A DNA stretch of 64,000 nucleotides from Benincasa hispida (taxonomy: Eukaryota > Streptophyta > Magnoliopsida > Cucurbitales > Cucurbitaceae), in NCBI RefSeq assembly GCF_009727055.1, contig NC_052349.1, positions 46,630,276 through 46,694,275 of the forward strand. The letters run 5' to 3'. Numbering within the stretch: the stretch's first letter is position 1; each line of letters begins with the position of its first letter. The notes beneath the pieces were generated by a model. That model ran no database searches, was not told the origin of the DNA, and saw only the letters and a program-made list of their open reading frames with translations. This document shows positions 21,681 through 33,056 of this stretch, one piece after another. Position numbers and translations under genes: made by a program.

Positions 21681-23581
21681 TGTTGGGAATGTCCTAGAAT
21701 TCGCAGTTCGTAAATTTTGTTAAACATTTTATTTATCAATAAAATATTATTGAATATCCTATTCGATAAGTTGTTGATATTGTATTCTATTATGAAAAAC
21801 CAATAAACATATCCATGGCTATAGTATGAAAACTTTAACTTTATGTGGTGACATAAACAGGATCAAGTTAATAGTATATAGCCTAAATGGTTTATAAGTA
21901 TATGGATGAAATTGGGTATCTCATCCTGGTAACACTATTGGATGCAACCCATTTTGTATGGTGATACAAATGATGTGATCCACAGATCATTCATGTAGAG
22001 ATATGTGAGTGAGGGCATCCTATGCAATGAGTTTACATAAAGACTGGACCTTGAAATAGTCATATTTCTTTATAACGACAGTTTACTGTTAAAACTAACT
22101 ATGTCATACTAAAATCACCTAGGATAATTCGATCTTAATTCTGAGCTAGCTATGAACTCCTGTTTATTCTGGATTATCCTTTGATCTGCATAAGTGAGAG
22201 TAGTCCAACAACACTACTTAATAAGCCTCCCATTTTGGGGATAAAACCGGATAGATAGTTGGTGACATAGCCTTGCAAGATGGCATTCACTCTTGCCCGT
22301 CTTAGGGTTAGTAGATTAGTTGTTCTCTTAAGTGTTGATTCTTGTACTTGAAAAATGGGGCCCCGCCCTCTCGTGATAGAGAGGGCCATGATTCATAAGT
22401 GGTATTATGAATCATTTGTTCATTAGAGGGTCAGTGGGAGCTTAAGGAACAAGATCCATTTATAGGGGTAAAATGGTAATTTTGACTCAACTGTAAATAT
22501 GAACGACCTATGAAGGATCAACTTATCGATTATGGTTAACATGGACAGAAATATATCTACAGTGAGGAGAGTGCAACTATCGAGCTATAGTGGTGTGCCT
22601 TGATAGTTGACGAATAGTAATTAATTTGGTTTAAAGAGTTTAACCAATTAATTACAAATCATTGGCCATTAGGTCTCTCTACTACCTAATAAATTGGAAT
22701 AATAAATTAAGCATTGATTGGATGAAATTTGAATTTAGGGTTATGAATTTGAAATATTCAAATTCAATTTTAGGGTTTTCAATTGATTGTAGACGATACA
22801 ATTAAAACGTTTAATTTAGTCGAAATTAAACAAAATTAGAGAATCAATTAATATTTAAATTATGATTTAAATATTAATTATATGAAATTGAGTCTTATTG
22901 GTGGAATCGGTGTTTTAATTTAATATTAAGATATTGAATTAATAATTTTTAATTAAAAGGTTTATTAAAATTGGAATTAGTTTTATAAAAATTGATTATT
23001 TTAATTTAATTTTATGAAACTAAAATTTTAAATAAAATAGTTTTGTTTAAATGAAAAGTCAATTTAATAGAAATTGATTTAAGTTGGTGGATTTTTCCCA
23101 AAAATTGGAAAAATCCACTAACTTCATTTGGGTGGTTAATCACCCAAATCCACTTTGATCTTCAATTAAACTCCAAATAGGAGCTGCCCTACATGCAACC
23201 CTCCTTCCTGCATGAATTCAACTTATATATTGAAGCTTCATGCAAGGAATTGAGAGAGGTGTCTGGTTTTTACACCTGAATTGCTGCAAAACTAAAAACC
23301 CACAAATCCCACCTAAGTTAATCACCAATTCAGCTCAATTTGAGTGTTTCCACCACACATTCCTTCTTGAAGTGGAGAAGATCTTAGTGGTGGTTTACTT
23401 GAAGAATCAAGCTTGAATTCGTGGAAATTCTGCTGAATTTGTTAAGAGATCTGCAAAGGTAATGTTTTGTTCAGACCTCTTATGAATATCTCATGAGTAG
23501 CATGTTTAAAACTCAAATTAAGTATAGTTAGATTGCTTATTGATTCTGAATTCTTCTGTTGCATGTTATATTACTCCTTCA
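21681..23581 (+). repeat. Family-A-like copia solo LTR with TSD CATAA
   Basis: A 1.9 kb LTR starting TGTTGGGAATGTCCTAGAA and ending CTCCTTCA, with no internal domain. CATAA flanks both sides (21676-21680 and 23582-23586). Removing the LTR and one CATAA lets the MULE frame continue from SDGH directly into KSIANG, confirming both borders. Solo LTRs arise by recombination between the two LTRs of a complete element. It contains the dyad TATGCAA-N5-TTACATA at 22021-22039. Confidence 0.95.
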
Positions 23582-23863
23582 CATAAAAGTATAGCCAATG
23601 GTGTTAGTTCTATCTATGATTTTGTTGAACACGAGTTGTGTGCATTTCATTTGTATAAGAACCTTATTAAGAACCATAAGTCACGTCCAATTGAAGATAC
23701 TTTCCATATGTGTGCAAGAGCTTATACAATTGTTGAATTTGAGTATTACATGAGGCAGTTGAATGAGGTTGCTATGTCCATTAGGCTTGAATTAGAAGAT
23801 GTTGGCAAATCCAAATGGGCTAGGTCATCTTATGAGAGGAAGAGATATTCCTTGATGATAACC
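23582..23863 (+). pseudogene. MULE transposase catalytic domain, second part
   Basis: Continues with HKSIANGVSSIYDF, HELCAFHLYKN (the conserved C..H zinc/structural motif), ARAYTIVEFEYYMRQLNEV (containing the probable catalytic Glu), and KWARSSYERKRYSLM. It ends at 23863, where gypsy-C is inserted. The frame is open over this whole piece, about 90 codons. Confidence 0.9.
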
Positions 23864-24038
23864 TGGCAGGGTTCGAGTTTACCGTCGCCCGTAAACCCGT
23901 GCCTACGCAAATAATATTTATAAATCACCGAACGAACTACTTATACTAACTGGTAGTACAAGTAGCAAGTCCGGGGTCGAATCGCAGGAAGCGTGGAAGA
24001 TTAGTTCACCGAAGCTTGTTTTCTGTTAAAGTGATATT

Positions 24039-24057
24039 GGGGGGGGGGGGGGGGGGG
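24039..24057 (+). repeat. G19 homopolymer
   Basis: Nineteen consecutive G within the gypsy-C 3' LTR, near its terminal 200 bp. Length may be affected by sequencing or assembly. Confidence 0.95.
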
Positions 24058-24625
24058 TGTGGATGTATAATTGTAATTGCATAAAATAAAGTTCAAGAAA
24101 ATAAAAGATAGAAGCGCAATTAATCGAGATGTCTTAGCTTAGAGGAATGGATTTCCCCAATGTAATTTAGATCATTGACCCAATTTATGACTTAAACTTC
24201 TTGTTCATGCTTAGCCCAATTGATTGGAATCCCAACCAATGGTCCTAATTATTTAATTAATCAAAATGCACAAAAAACGAATCTGCTCCATAAAAATTAA
24301 TGGATTGCATTAAGTTCTAGGGATTACGCTAAGATGAGTGTTTAACTTCCAACGTCTAATTAAACAATCAGTACTGTTTTTCTCTAGGTTGCTAGAAGCA
24401 ATCCTTTTTGCCTAACTAACCTATTGCTTCAATTGGGATTAACTTATAAATATGTGTCAGATATTATAAGGTAATCAGAAAGAATTAGAATCACACAACA
24501 AAATTATTGGGCATCAATCAACAATTAAAATCATGCAATTCATAAATATAAATTCAGATCAAAACCCATAAACAAGTTTTTATACATCATTAAATTGAAA
24601 TCTCACAAAACTACATCGAATTCCT

Positions 24626-26267
24626 TGATAACGGGTAGAAATGCACGTTATCATAGTGCTAAGTTCTTAAACAATGTTGGATTGCGTAGATGAAATATGT
24701 TAAATTGCGTCCATTAAGCATAAAATCTATAATATTGCAGCTGCATGCGTCCAACGCATTAGAATATTTGATCTTTATATTTTTGTGTAGAATATGCGTT
24801 AACGTAATGCAAAGATTGCGATCATAGGAATTCATTGGTCGAGCGCAACCTCACCGCAAGGCTTTGCGTTGATCCTGCTCGCAAACATTCGCCCAAGAAG
24901 AATCGCCGCAACTTGGTCAGCGCATCCGGGTGAAAGGATACTTAAGAGCGATGGGACAAAAAGCTGATGATAGTTGGATCTAAATTAAATTGACAGCCGA
25001 TAACGGTCACGAAGTACATTCAGCTTAATCGGTGACAATTATCTGGCACATCAGTCAGGAATTAAAGCTATCTCATCTGTACAACCAGGAGAGAGAAGCC
25101 GCCGTTTCACCATGGAAGCTCTATAAATACCAAGTGCAATCTTCAGAGAAGGGGTAGCAGTCGATTAATTCACCACTTTACAAGTTACGCCGCTCCATAG
25201 TTTTCTTTCATTTTAAGGTGGACGCGAGGAAGAAAGTGTGGCGGTAGATCATTCCGGTAAGCTTGGGAAAGCACCGAAAGCTCCAAGACAGAGAGAGGGC
25301 CGACGCCTGCGGAAGCGGGAACATCTTTAGACCAGAATAGAGATTCAGTTAAAAGCCTCGGTCAGCAAGGAATTGCTACCAGGCTCACCTTTACTTTCCA
25401 CTGTGATTTTGTACTCAACTTAGTTATAAGAATGGAATTTATTCTCTATATCTATTCACTCTCTGTTGTTCACACATGAGTAGCTAAATTAGTTGAATGG
25501 GTTGAGAAGCATTCAGCTAGCATAACGAGGGAATCTTCATTCTTGTGATTGTCTTGTTATAAATACTTCATTCGTTTATTAAAGATACTCGGGAGGGTAG
25601 TCTAAGGACAAGATCTAGACTTGGGAAGGTCAGGTCAGAATCTAGGTTTGGAAGAACCAGATTAGAACGCATAAACGAGAGATAAGCGCTTAGGAATGAG
25701 CACTATTTTTTATTAACGCACGCATGCATCTTAGCAATAAGATATGATTGTATTCGATCACCTTGCTTTCATGAATTTTGCATCAACACATAGGACAAGA
25801 GTAGAGACTTAGGGATAAGCTCTATGGACATTTTGCATTCAACCACATGCGTCCTAGACTTAGGAGCAGTCACATTTATTGGAAAATGACTTGCTGTGCA
25901 TGGTTGTAACATGATCACATAGACTGACACACCCCCAAGTAACTCTAGCTAAAAGATCTTCTCAACCATTCATCACATACTCATTGCATCTATCAACGGC
26001 AACTATCTTTCTCAAATCTCCGTCGCCTTTATTTACTTCTTTTCATCAATGCAATAACACACCCAACACTTTATTTATTTACTTGGTTACCACAAAGTTT
26101 TCATAAACATTACCAATGCAACTATTTTCACAAGTCCCTGTGTTCGACCCTGAACTTACCAGGAAACTCAGAGGAATTCACTTGAATTCGGATGGGGAAA
26201 CTTGAGTGCACAACGCAATCCATCAAAGCATATCATCCGTATTTCCATTCAATAAAATAACGCATCA
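24626..26267 (+). repeat. Solo gypsy LTR with TSD TTCCT
   Basis: Starts TGATAACGGGTAGAAATGCA and ends ACGCATCA, like the gypsy-2 LTR; 1,642 bp; TATA at 25122-25129. TTCCT is on both sides (24621-24625, 26268-26272). The uninterrupted site is preserved in the partner LTR at about 30318, where GAGTTCCTCTGAAGCC is continuous, proving the insertion borders. Confidence 0.95.
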
Positions 26268-26493
26268 TTCCTCCGAAGCCCTAAACTAAGAAAACAAAAT
26301 CTTACCTTCCCATAGAGGATGAGAAGCTACAATCTGGCATCTACTCGATAAATTATTAAAGAAACGCCCAAATAACAAGTGGAAGAGGGAAGAGAGGGGA
26401 AAATGGCTGGAGGCCGAAGGTGGGCGTGTGTTTTTGACCTAAACGGAAGAAACATATATATAGGGGTTGGTCATAGCGTCGCAAAGCTGCAAG

Positions 26494-26647
26494 CAGTGTT
26501 GCAATGCTGCCTTGCATGCACGTCCGTGATGATGTTTGCAGCATTGCAATGCTAGATTCAGTGTTGCAATGCTGCCCTATTTTGTCCAATGTAGGCAGCT
26601 ACTTCCTGATAGTGTTGTGCAATGATCATTTGAGCGTTACAATGCTC
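26494..26647. repeat. Palindrome array in gypsy-C 3' LTR
   Basis: Contains AGCATTGCAATGCT (26540-26553, perfect), AGTGTTGCAATGCT (26560-26573), AGTGTTGTGCAATGAT (about 26611) and GAGCGTTACAATGCTC (26632-26647), plus a partial copy near 26495. The partner array at 30528-30677 keeps CG where these have CA or TG. Confidence 0.9.
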
Positions 26648-26858
26648 TGCCTAGGGGTGTTTTTGTTCGTTCACGTCCCTTTGAAGCCTGATTGCTCAAA
26701 TTAGCTCCTAATTGTGCCAGATTAACCCCAGATAGCTCGTAACGACTAATTCTACCTCCAAGATGCTCAATACCTACAAAAATCATCAAATAAACACATT
26801 AAACATTGTAATGACCTAGAATTAAGAAGGGGAAAATAGCACATTTTCGGTGCTATCA

Positions 26859-26873
26859 AATACCCCCAACTTA
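26859..26873 (-). promoter_or_regulatory. gypsy-C polypurine tract
   Basis: The minus strand reads TTAAGTTGGGGGTATT immediately before the LTR start TGATAGCACC, a typical plant gypsy PPT. Confidence 0.85.
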
Positions 26874-28496
26874 ATTTTTTGTTGACCTTGAGCAAGGTAG
26901 AATCACACATTCACACAGAAAATTATGCTTGTTCAATCACAAGGGTTGTTACTCTCAACAATCTACAAGGATGAGATTTGCAATAACAAATTAAATTAAA
27001 TTACAATCAATCAATAAAGCATATTTAAAAATGATTCTAAATCTACTCATGCATGAGTGAGTCAAAAGCCCTACTAATTAAGCTTGCAACACCCATAACG
27101 GTTTTATAAGGCCTTCAATTCTTTTCCCCCTACATTAGCTCAAAGGTTCAAGACCCAAGCTTCCTAGACAACTTTGTAATGGAAACTTAAGGAAACCAAA
27201 CTTTTATTTTACCCTTTTTCTAATATATATATATATATATTTTTTTTTTTACACAAAAGAGGAAGCTTTATCTAGACACATCACCTTCATTTTGGCTTGC
27301 CCACACGGGTGTCATGTGAGTCATCCAACTACGAGCTATGTCTCCTAACAAGGTACTGAAGCTTACTCATTCCTCGGGGTACTTTAGCTCAGATGGAAAC
27401 TATGGGTGTCATAGCCATCCTAGGTTAATCATATCCCAAGAAAGAAGAGTAATCCCCTACAAAAATAATATACAAACTTGCTTTTACTTTACAACACACT
27501 CTATCTTTTACAAATTTGCTTTTTACATACTCTACACTTGGCTTGTACAATACAAAACAAGAGTTTGGCAAAAACTTAGGCATGCATTACTAGGTTGAGC
27601 TTCAGTTACTTAACACTTATCACCTAGGCCTTTCGAGGTGACAACAAAAATATAAGCCCCATAATACCACTCTAAGCATGCAAGTACTAATTTCGTTGAA
27701 CAAGGGACTTAAAGATGATGAGAGATAAGAAATTTTTTTAAAATGGGCTAAAAATCATGATCATGCTCTTGAAACATAGTTTTATGCAAAACTAATCACA
27801 AAAAGGCTGTGTCATCAACTACTTTATCGAAACAAACCAAGCAAGAAAGCAAGCAAATTAAGCACACAAACATCATTCGAGCACAACGCTCAAGGACCCG
27901 AACAATCACAACATACCCCACTCCCAACTTAAAATGATATATTATCCCCAATGTATCTCTAATCTAAGCCCAATAAAATTAAAAGTCAAGGGAATAGAAA
28001 TCCTCCCCTGGTAACATTTCTGCACATGGGATGGTGGTAAGAGGGCTGCCATAAATTGATCTTCTTCTTCTTTAGGGTAGAGGGAAATATCCTACAAAAG
28101 AAAAACAATAAGTTAAACTTGAAAGTAGTAAAGGAATGTAATAAATTTTATCACCTGGTTCCCTTCAGGAAGGGCAAATTTTCAAGGTCGATTGCTCGAC
28201 GTGACTTGTCCCCTATCAAGACACAATGAAATTCTCGTATTTCTCTAGTTCGTTCTTAGATGAGTCAATATAGCCTGGTAAAGCTATAAGGCTTCTCATC
28301 TTCTAAAGAAAACCAGAAAGGTCGAATTTAGATTTTTCAGAATATGGTAAAAAAAATTTTTTTAAAAAAAAAAGAATCAAAAGACTCAAGTGACCCAAAA
28401 GAGTCGAAAAAAAATAAAAGACTCAATAGACTCATGAGGACTAAGGGAACAAAACTCAAATATATATGAAATACCAAGATTCAAAACAGGGCGAGG
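26874..28496 (-). other. gypsy-C 3' untranslated region
   Basis: Sixteen hundred bases with no pol coding sequence in either strand. It includes a TA/T-rich tract (27220-27251), the shared 3'-UTR motif (27285-27337) and an A-rich stretch with repeated GACTCA words (28340-28440). Pol has been lost, or the family never carried it. Confidence 0.7.
27285..27337 (-). promoter_or_regulatory. Conserved gypsy 3'-UTR motif, copy 4
   Basis: In element sense GTAGTTGGAT, CACATGACACCCGTGTGGG and GCAAGCCAAAATGAAG. It is about 430-480 nt upstream of the PPT, comparable with gypsy-2. A T-rich tract adjoins it on the plus strand, as in gypsy-1. Confidence 0.65.
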
Positions 28497-29157
28497 TCAT
28501 TTGACCTCTAACTCTATCATCTGGATGTCGTTAGATTTAGGCTCTAAATTCTCCTTAACCTCACAGACTGGCAAGCATGGAGTGACATCCTCCTCATCAC
28601 TGGAGTAGTAGCACTCTGCAAGGAACTCGACCTCCTAGGTATAGATGATGGATTGCTCTGATGTGCTCTTCAGTTTCTACATGGCCTCATTCAGCTGGGC
28701 AACATGGGTGATCAATCCTTGCAGCCGAGCTTGACAATCCTGCTGGAAATTCTTTGTATCCTGCTGAAACTGAGAAGTACTATTAGCAAGTTCATAAACT
28801 TAAAACTCCAAAGTCATACTAGGGCACGAATCTCCAAGAAGTGGTTCCCGCTCCTCCACCGTGTCGACATGGACTACCTCATACCTCTGGGTCTTTGGAA
28901 AATCAAAGGAATGGTCTGGTAATAGCTCGTCTGGCCTACCAACTGATGTTGCAAACTGAGCAACAAGGTCACTCAGACCTTGCAAGTCAGTTCTAGCCTC
29001 TGCCTCGGGGCACTTGTTGGATGCGCTTGAACTCTTGCTGCCTATGGAGATTGTCCTACTCAATCTTAAAAGCTCTGTCAGCAAGCTCCATAACCAAAGC
29101 CTCTAAAGACATACCTGACCCTGAAGATTAAGTGTGAATCGACTAGTGTGGTGCTGT
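28497..29157 (-). pseudogene. gypsy-C gag C-terminal remnant with coiled-coil repeat
   Basis: Two related stretches are readable. MSLEALVMELADRAFKIE then DNLHRQQEFKRIQ lies at about 29117-29015, and MTLEFxVYELANSTSQFQQD then TKNFQQDCQARLQ at about 28820-28725. They share the pattern M-x-LE-x-x-V-x-ELA...Q-D...QQ, suggesting an internal duplication. The last part is acidic (YYSSDEEDVTPCLPVCEVK) and ends at TGA near 28497. Stops at 28800 (TAA for a probable CAA) and two TAGs break the frame. Similarity to the Gln-rich gag tail of cucurbit gypsy elements is from memory. Confidence 0.6.
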
Positions 29158-29209
29158 GAAATATTGGCCGCCAAAGATCTATCACCATCCTGAGTATCCA
29201 TGGTCAAAG

Positions 29210-29927
29210 NNNNNNNNNNNNNNNNNNNNNNNNNNNNNNNNNNNNNNNNNNNNNNNNNNNNNNNNNNNNNNNNNNNNNNNNNNNNNNNNNNNNNNNNNNN
29301 NNNNNNNNNNNNNNNNNNNNNNNNNNNNNNNNNNNNNNNNNNNNNNNNNNNNNNNNNNNNNNNNNNNNNNNNNNNNNNNNNNNNNNNNNNNNNNNNNNNN
29401 NNNNNNNNNNNNNNNNNNNNNNNNNNNNNNNNNNNNNNNNNNNNNNNNNNNNNNNNNNNNNNNNNNNNNNNNNNNNNNNNNNNNNNNNNNNNNNNNNNNN
29501 NNNNNNNNNNNNNNNNNNNNNNNNNNNNNNNNNNNNNNNNNNNNNNNNNNNNNNNNNNNNNNNNNNNNNNNNNNNNNNNNNNNNNNNNNNNNNNNNNNNN
29601 NNNNNNNNNNNNNNNNNNNNNNNNNNNNNNNNNNNNNNNNNNNNNNNNNNNNNNNNNNNNNNNNNNNNNNNNNNNNNNNNNNNNNNNNNNNNNNNNNNNN
29701 NNNNNNNNNNNNNNNNNNNNNNNNNNNNNNNNNNNNNNNNNNNNNNNNNNNNNNNNNNNNNNNNNNNNNNNNNNNNNNNNNNNNNNNNNNNNNNNNNNNN
29801 NNNNNNNNNNNNNNNNNNNNNNNNNNNNNNNNNNNNNNNNNNNNNNNNNNNNNNNNNNNNNNNNNNNNNNNNNNNNNNNNNNNNNNNNNNNNNNNNNNNN
29901 NNNNNNNNNNNNNNNNNNNNNNNNNNN
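29210..29927. other. Assembly gap (718 N)
   Basis: Unknown sequence. It should contain the gypsy-C gag N-terminus, PBS and the end of its 5' LTR. Open frames drawn through the N run are meaningless. Confidence 1.
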
Positions 29928-30706
29928 AGAAGCACAATTAATCGAGATGTCATTAATCAAAATGCACAAAAAACGAATCCACTCCATACAAATTAATGAA
30001 TTGAATTAAGTTCTAGGGATTACGCTAAGATGAGTGTTTAACTTCCAACGTTTAATTAAACAATCAATACAATTTTTCTCTAGTTTTCTAGGAGCAGTCC
30101 TTTTTGTCTAACTAACCTATTGCTTCCAATGGGATTAACTTATAAATATATGTCTGATATTACAAGGTAATCACAAAGCATTAGAATCATACGAAAAAAT
30201 TACTGGGCGTCAATCAACAATTAAAATCATGCAATTCATAAATATAAATTTGGATCAAAACCCATAAACAAGTTTCTATACATCATTAAATTGAAATCTC
30301 ACAAAATTACGTAGAGTTCCTCTGAAGCCTTAAACTAATAAACCAAAATCTTACCTTCCCATGGAGGATGAGAAGCTACAAGCCAACATCTACTCGATAA
30401 ATACCAAAGAAATGCCAAAATCACAAGTGGAAGAGGGAAGAGAGGGGGAAAATTCGCTAGAGGCCAAATGTGGGCATTTATTTCTGACCTAAATGGAAGA
30501 AAAATATATATAGAGGTTGGTCGCAGTGTCGCAACGTTGCAAACAGCATTGCAACGCTGCCTTGCATGTACATTCATCACGATGTTCGTAGCGTTGCAAC
30601 GCTACCCTGTTTTGTCCAATATAGGCAATTATTGCCTTATAGCATTGTGCAATGCTCGTTTGAGCATTGCAATGCTCCACCTAGGGGTATTTTCATGAGT
30701 TCACGT
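29928..30706 (-). repeat. gypsy-C 5' LTR, part 1
   Basis: Matches the left LTR from AGAAGCRCAATTAATCGAGA (24111), with a deletion of roughly 130 bp after CGAGATGTC. It is interrupted at 30707 by copia-A and resumes at 37812. Confidence 0.9.
30528..30677. repeat. Palindrome array in gypsy-C 5' LTR
   Basis: AGCATTGCAACGCT (30545-30558), AGCGTTGCAACGCT (30590-30603, perfect), AGCATTGTGCAATGCT (30641-30656, two-base centre) and GAGCATTGCAATGCTC (30662-30677, perfect 16-mer), with a related TCGCAACGTTGC at 30529. The minus-strand TATA run is at about 30503-30512. Confidence 0.92.
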
Positions 30707-32545
30707 TGTTGGGTATTATGTCCTAAAACTCGCAATTTGTAAAATGATTAACATTTTCTATTATCAATATACTTGTTATTGATCTTATAAATTGTATGAA
30801 AGTCTAAATCTAATAAACTAAGACCCATGACTATTGTATGAGTACTTGAACTTTATGTGGAGACATAAGAGTAGATCGGGTTCGAATAAATAGTCAAAAT
30901 GATCTATGGTACATGAATGAGGTTGGGTACCTTATTCTGGTAACAGCATTGGATGTGGCCTACTATGTAGTTGTTACAAAGAGTTGTAAAGTGCTACATA
31001 CAATGTGATCCTCATTCGTACATGTTATGACATTAGGAGTGGGGGCGTCCTATGCAATGAGTTTGCATAAGATCAAGACCAAGAAATTAGTCACTCTTAC
31101 TTTATAACACTGTTTACTGTTTAAGACTGACTATTTCACCTATATGACCTAGGTAACTCGATCTTAATCCTGAGCTAACTATGAACTCCTGTTTATTCAG
31201 GATTGCCCTTAGATTTTCATAGTTGAGGGTTGGTTCAACAGCGTCGGCTCAATAAGACTCCCATTTTAGGGGTAAGATCGGATAGATAGCTGGGGACATA
31301 GGGTGCAAGACGGAGTTCACACCTACCCGATTTTAGGAATAAGAGAAAGGTTGTTCTCTCAAGTACTGAATCCAGGTCTTGAACAAGGTCCCCCACCCTC
31401 TCATTGGGCTGAGAGAGTTTGGTTTGATGATTGGATCACAAACCAATTGTTCATTAGAGGATCAGTAGGGACTTGAGAAATAAGACATAATCTCGGGGGT
31501 AAAACAGATATTTGACCCAGCCGTTATTACGAACAACTTGTGAAGGGTCGACTTGTTGATTATGGTTAAATCATGTGGACATAATATATCTACAGTGAGG
31601 GTAGTGCAACTATGGGCTTTAGTGGAATGACCCATTAGTTAACGAATGGAGATTAATCTAGTCTAATGAGTTTAGCCAATTAATCTCAGATCGTTGGAGC
31701 CCATGATCTGTAGGTCTGCGAGGTCCCCCTACTAGCTCGTAACGGACTAGCTCTAGAATAGGGTGATAAGTTAATTTGAAACGTTCAAATTAGAATTAAG
31801 GAAATTAGTAATTATATGAGATATAATTATATGTTTAATTTTAGAGTTAAACAGAATAAGAGAATTTATATATTTAAATATGATTTAAATATATAAAGAT
31901 GGATATGTGTTAAAATTAATTTAATATTTGATATTAAATTAATTAAGTTTTATTTAATAATTAATTTATGAAATTAATTAATTTTTCATTTTTAAAATCA
32001 AATAGATTTTTAAATCAAAATTTTATTTTTGAATAAAATTGAAAAAAAGAAAAGAAAACTAAAACACAAATGGAAAAATGGGTTTTTCCATTATCCATCA
32101 CTTAACTAGCTCACACATGAAGCAACAATTTGCCCTTTTCTTCTTCAAGCATGAGCTACAACACATGTAGCTCTTCTCTTTGCATGTTGATCTACAATAT
32201 AATGAGAAGATTGGAGTGAAAATTGGGCATGCAATTAAAAGGTTTTTGAGAGAAAAACTGGTTTGAAGCTTGTTTCAACCTTGTTGTAGCAGTGAGCTTT
32301 TCTCCTTCATCCCTTGATTCAAGCTTGTTTTGAGTCCCTCAACTCAATCTAGAGCACCAAGAGAATAGTGGGAAAGATCTTGAGGTGGTCTACAACAAGA
32401 TATGGAGAAGATTGCAGGAGATGGAGTTTTGAAGAATTTCTTCAAGAGGTATGTCTTGAAACCCATTTTTCTGTAGAAGCATGCTTTATATTATGCCAAA
32501 ATTAGTGAATTTGAATGCTTAAATGATCCTTGTTCTTATGCTACA
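30707..32545 (+). repeat. copia-A 5' LTR (1,839 bp)
   Basis: TG...CA ends, followed two bases later by an initiator tRNA-Met PBS. It has the dyad TATGCAA-N5-TTGCATA (31051-31069) and GTGGACATAATATATCTAC (31572), landmarks shared with the other copia LTRs here. Confidence 0.93.
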
Positions 32546-32547
32546 AT

Positions 32548-32562
32548 TGGTATCAGAGCATC
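32548..32562 (+). promoter_or_regulatory. copia-A primer binding site (initiator tRNA-Met)
   Basis: TGGTATCAGAGCATC: its first 12 bases are the standard plant copia PBS complementary to the 3' end of initiator tRNA-Met. Confidence 0.95.
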
Positions 32563-32834
32563 AAATAAGCATTCAATTTGGTTTAATTTTGGTTTGGTGG
32601 GTGTTTTATATGAGAAATATGAAACTGATGCACTGATATGGTTTTCTGAGTTTTGCCTGTTTCATTATCTTTAATTTATCATTTAAATTTGTAATTGACT
32701 CTTGCTTGATGATCCTTAATGTGTTCTCAAGAGTCTGTAATCTATTTGGAGTCATAAGAGTAGAAATTAAGCTGTAAATCGAAGAAACAAGTGAAGAGGC
32801 TGAGTTGCAGTTCTAGAAAAATTAGCCTCTGTTC

Positions 32835-33056
32835 TTATCGTCGCTGTGGTTCCAGTTGCTAAACGATCATCTAGCTCAAGACGCTACACGTTGTGATGTT
32901 GAACGCTAGACGATCGTGTACCTACGAGAGCTAAGCGATGCGTTCAATTTGCTATACGATAGCATTTTAGTGATCGTTTAGCTTTGGCGTGGGAACTAAA
33001 CGATACATTGAATTTACTATACGATGGTACTATGTGATTGTTTAGCAACGGTGCGC
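32835..33056 (+). repeat. Diverged tandem repeat of about 65 bp running into the gap
   Basis: Two aligned units begin GCTAAGCGATGCGTTCAATT (about 32930) and ACTAAACGATACATTGAATT (about 32995). Both continue through CTATACGATxG and GATxGTTTAGC. An older unit with GCTAAACGATCATCTAGC and GCTAGACGATCGTG precedes them. Differences are mainly G-to-A and C-to-T. The array enters the N gap at 33057. Confidence 0.75.

Larger units (their letters stand above)
23864..26858 (-). repeat. gypsy-C 3' LTR (about 1.35 kb without its nested solo LTR)
   Basis: Pairs with 29928-30706 plus 37812-37998. Landmarks shared by both include CAAAATGCACAAAAAACGAA, TCACAAGTGGAAGAGGGAA and AGCTCGTAACGACT. It has TG...CA ends. 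A minus-strand TATA run (CCCTATATATATG) lies at about 26453-26466, with a palindrome array just upstream of it in element sense. Confidence 0.88.

Noticed and set aside
28340..28440. Repeated GACTCA words as a regulatory cluster
   Set aside because: They occur in an A-rich microrepeat-like tract in a 3' UTR with no second copy to support conservation.
29103..30009. Long open frames across the N run (and likewise across 33057-33612)
   Set aside because: They consist mostly of unknown residues; the N stretch cannot contain stops, so the length is artificial.
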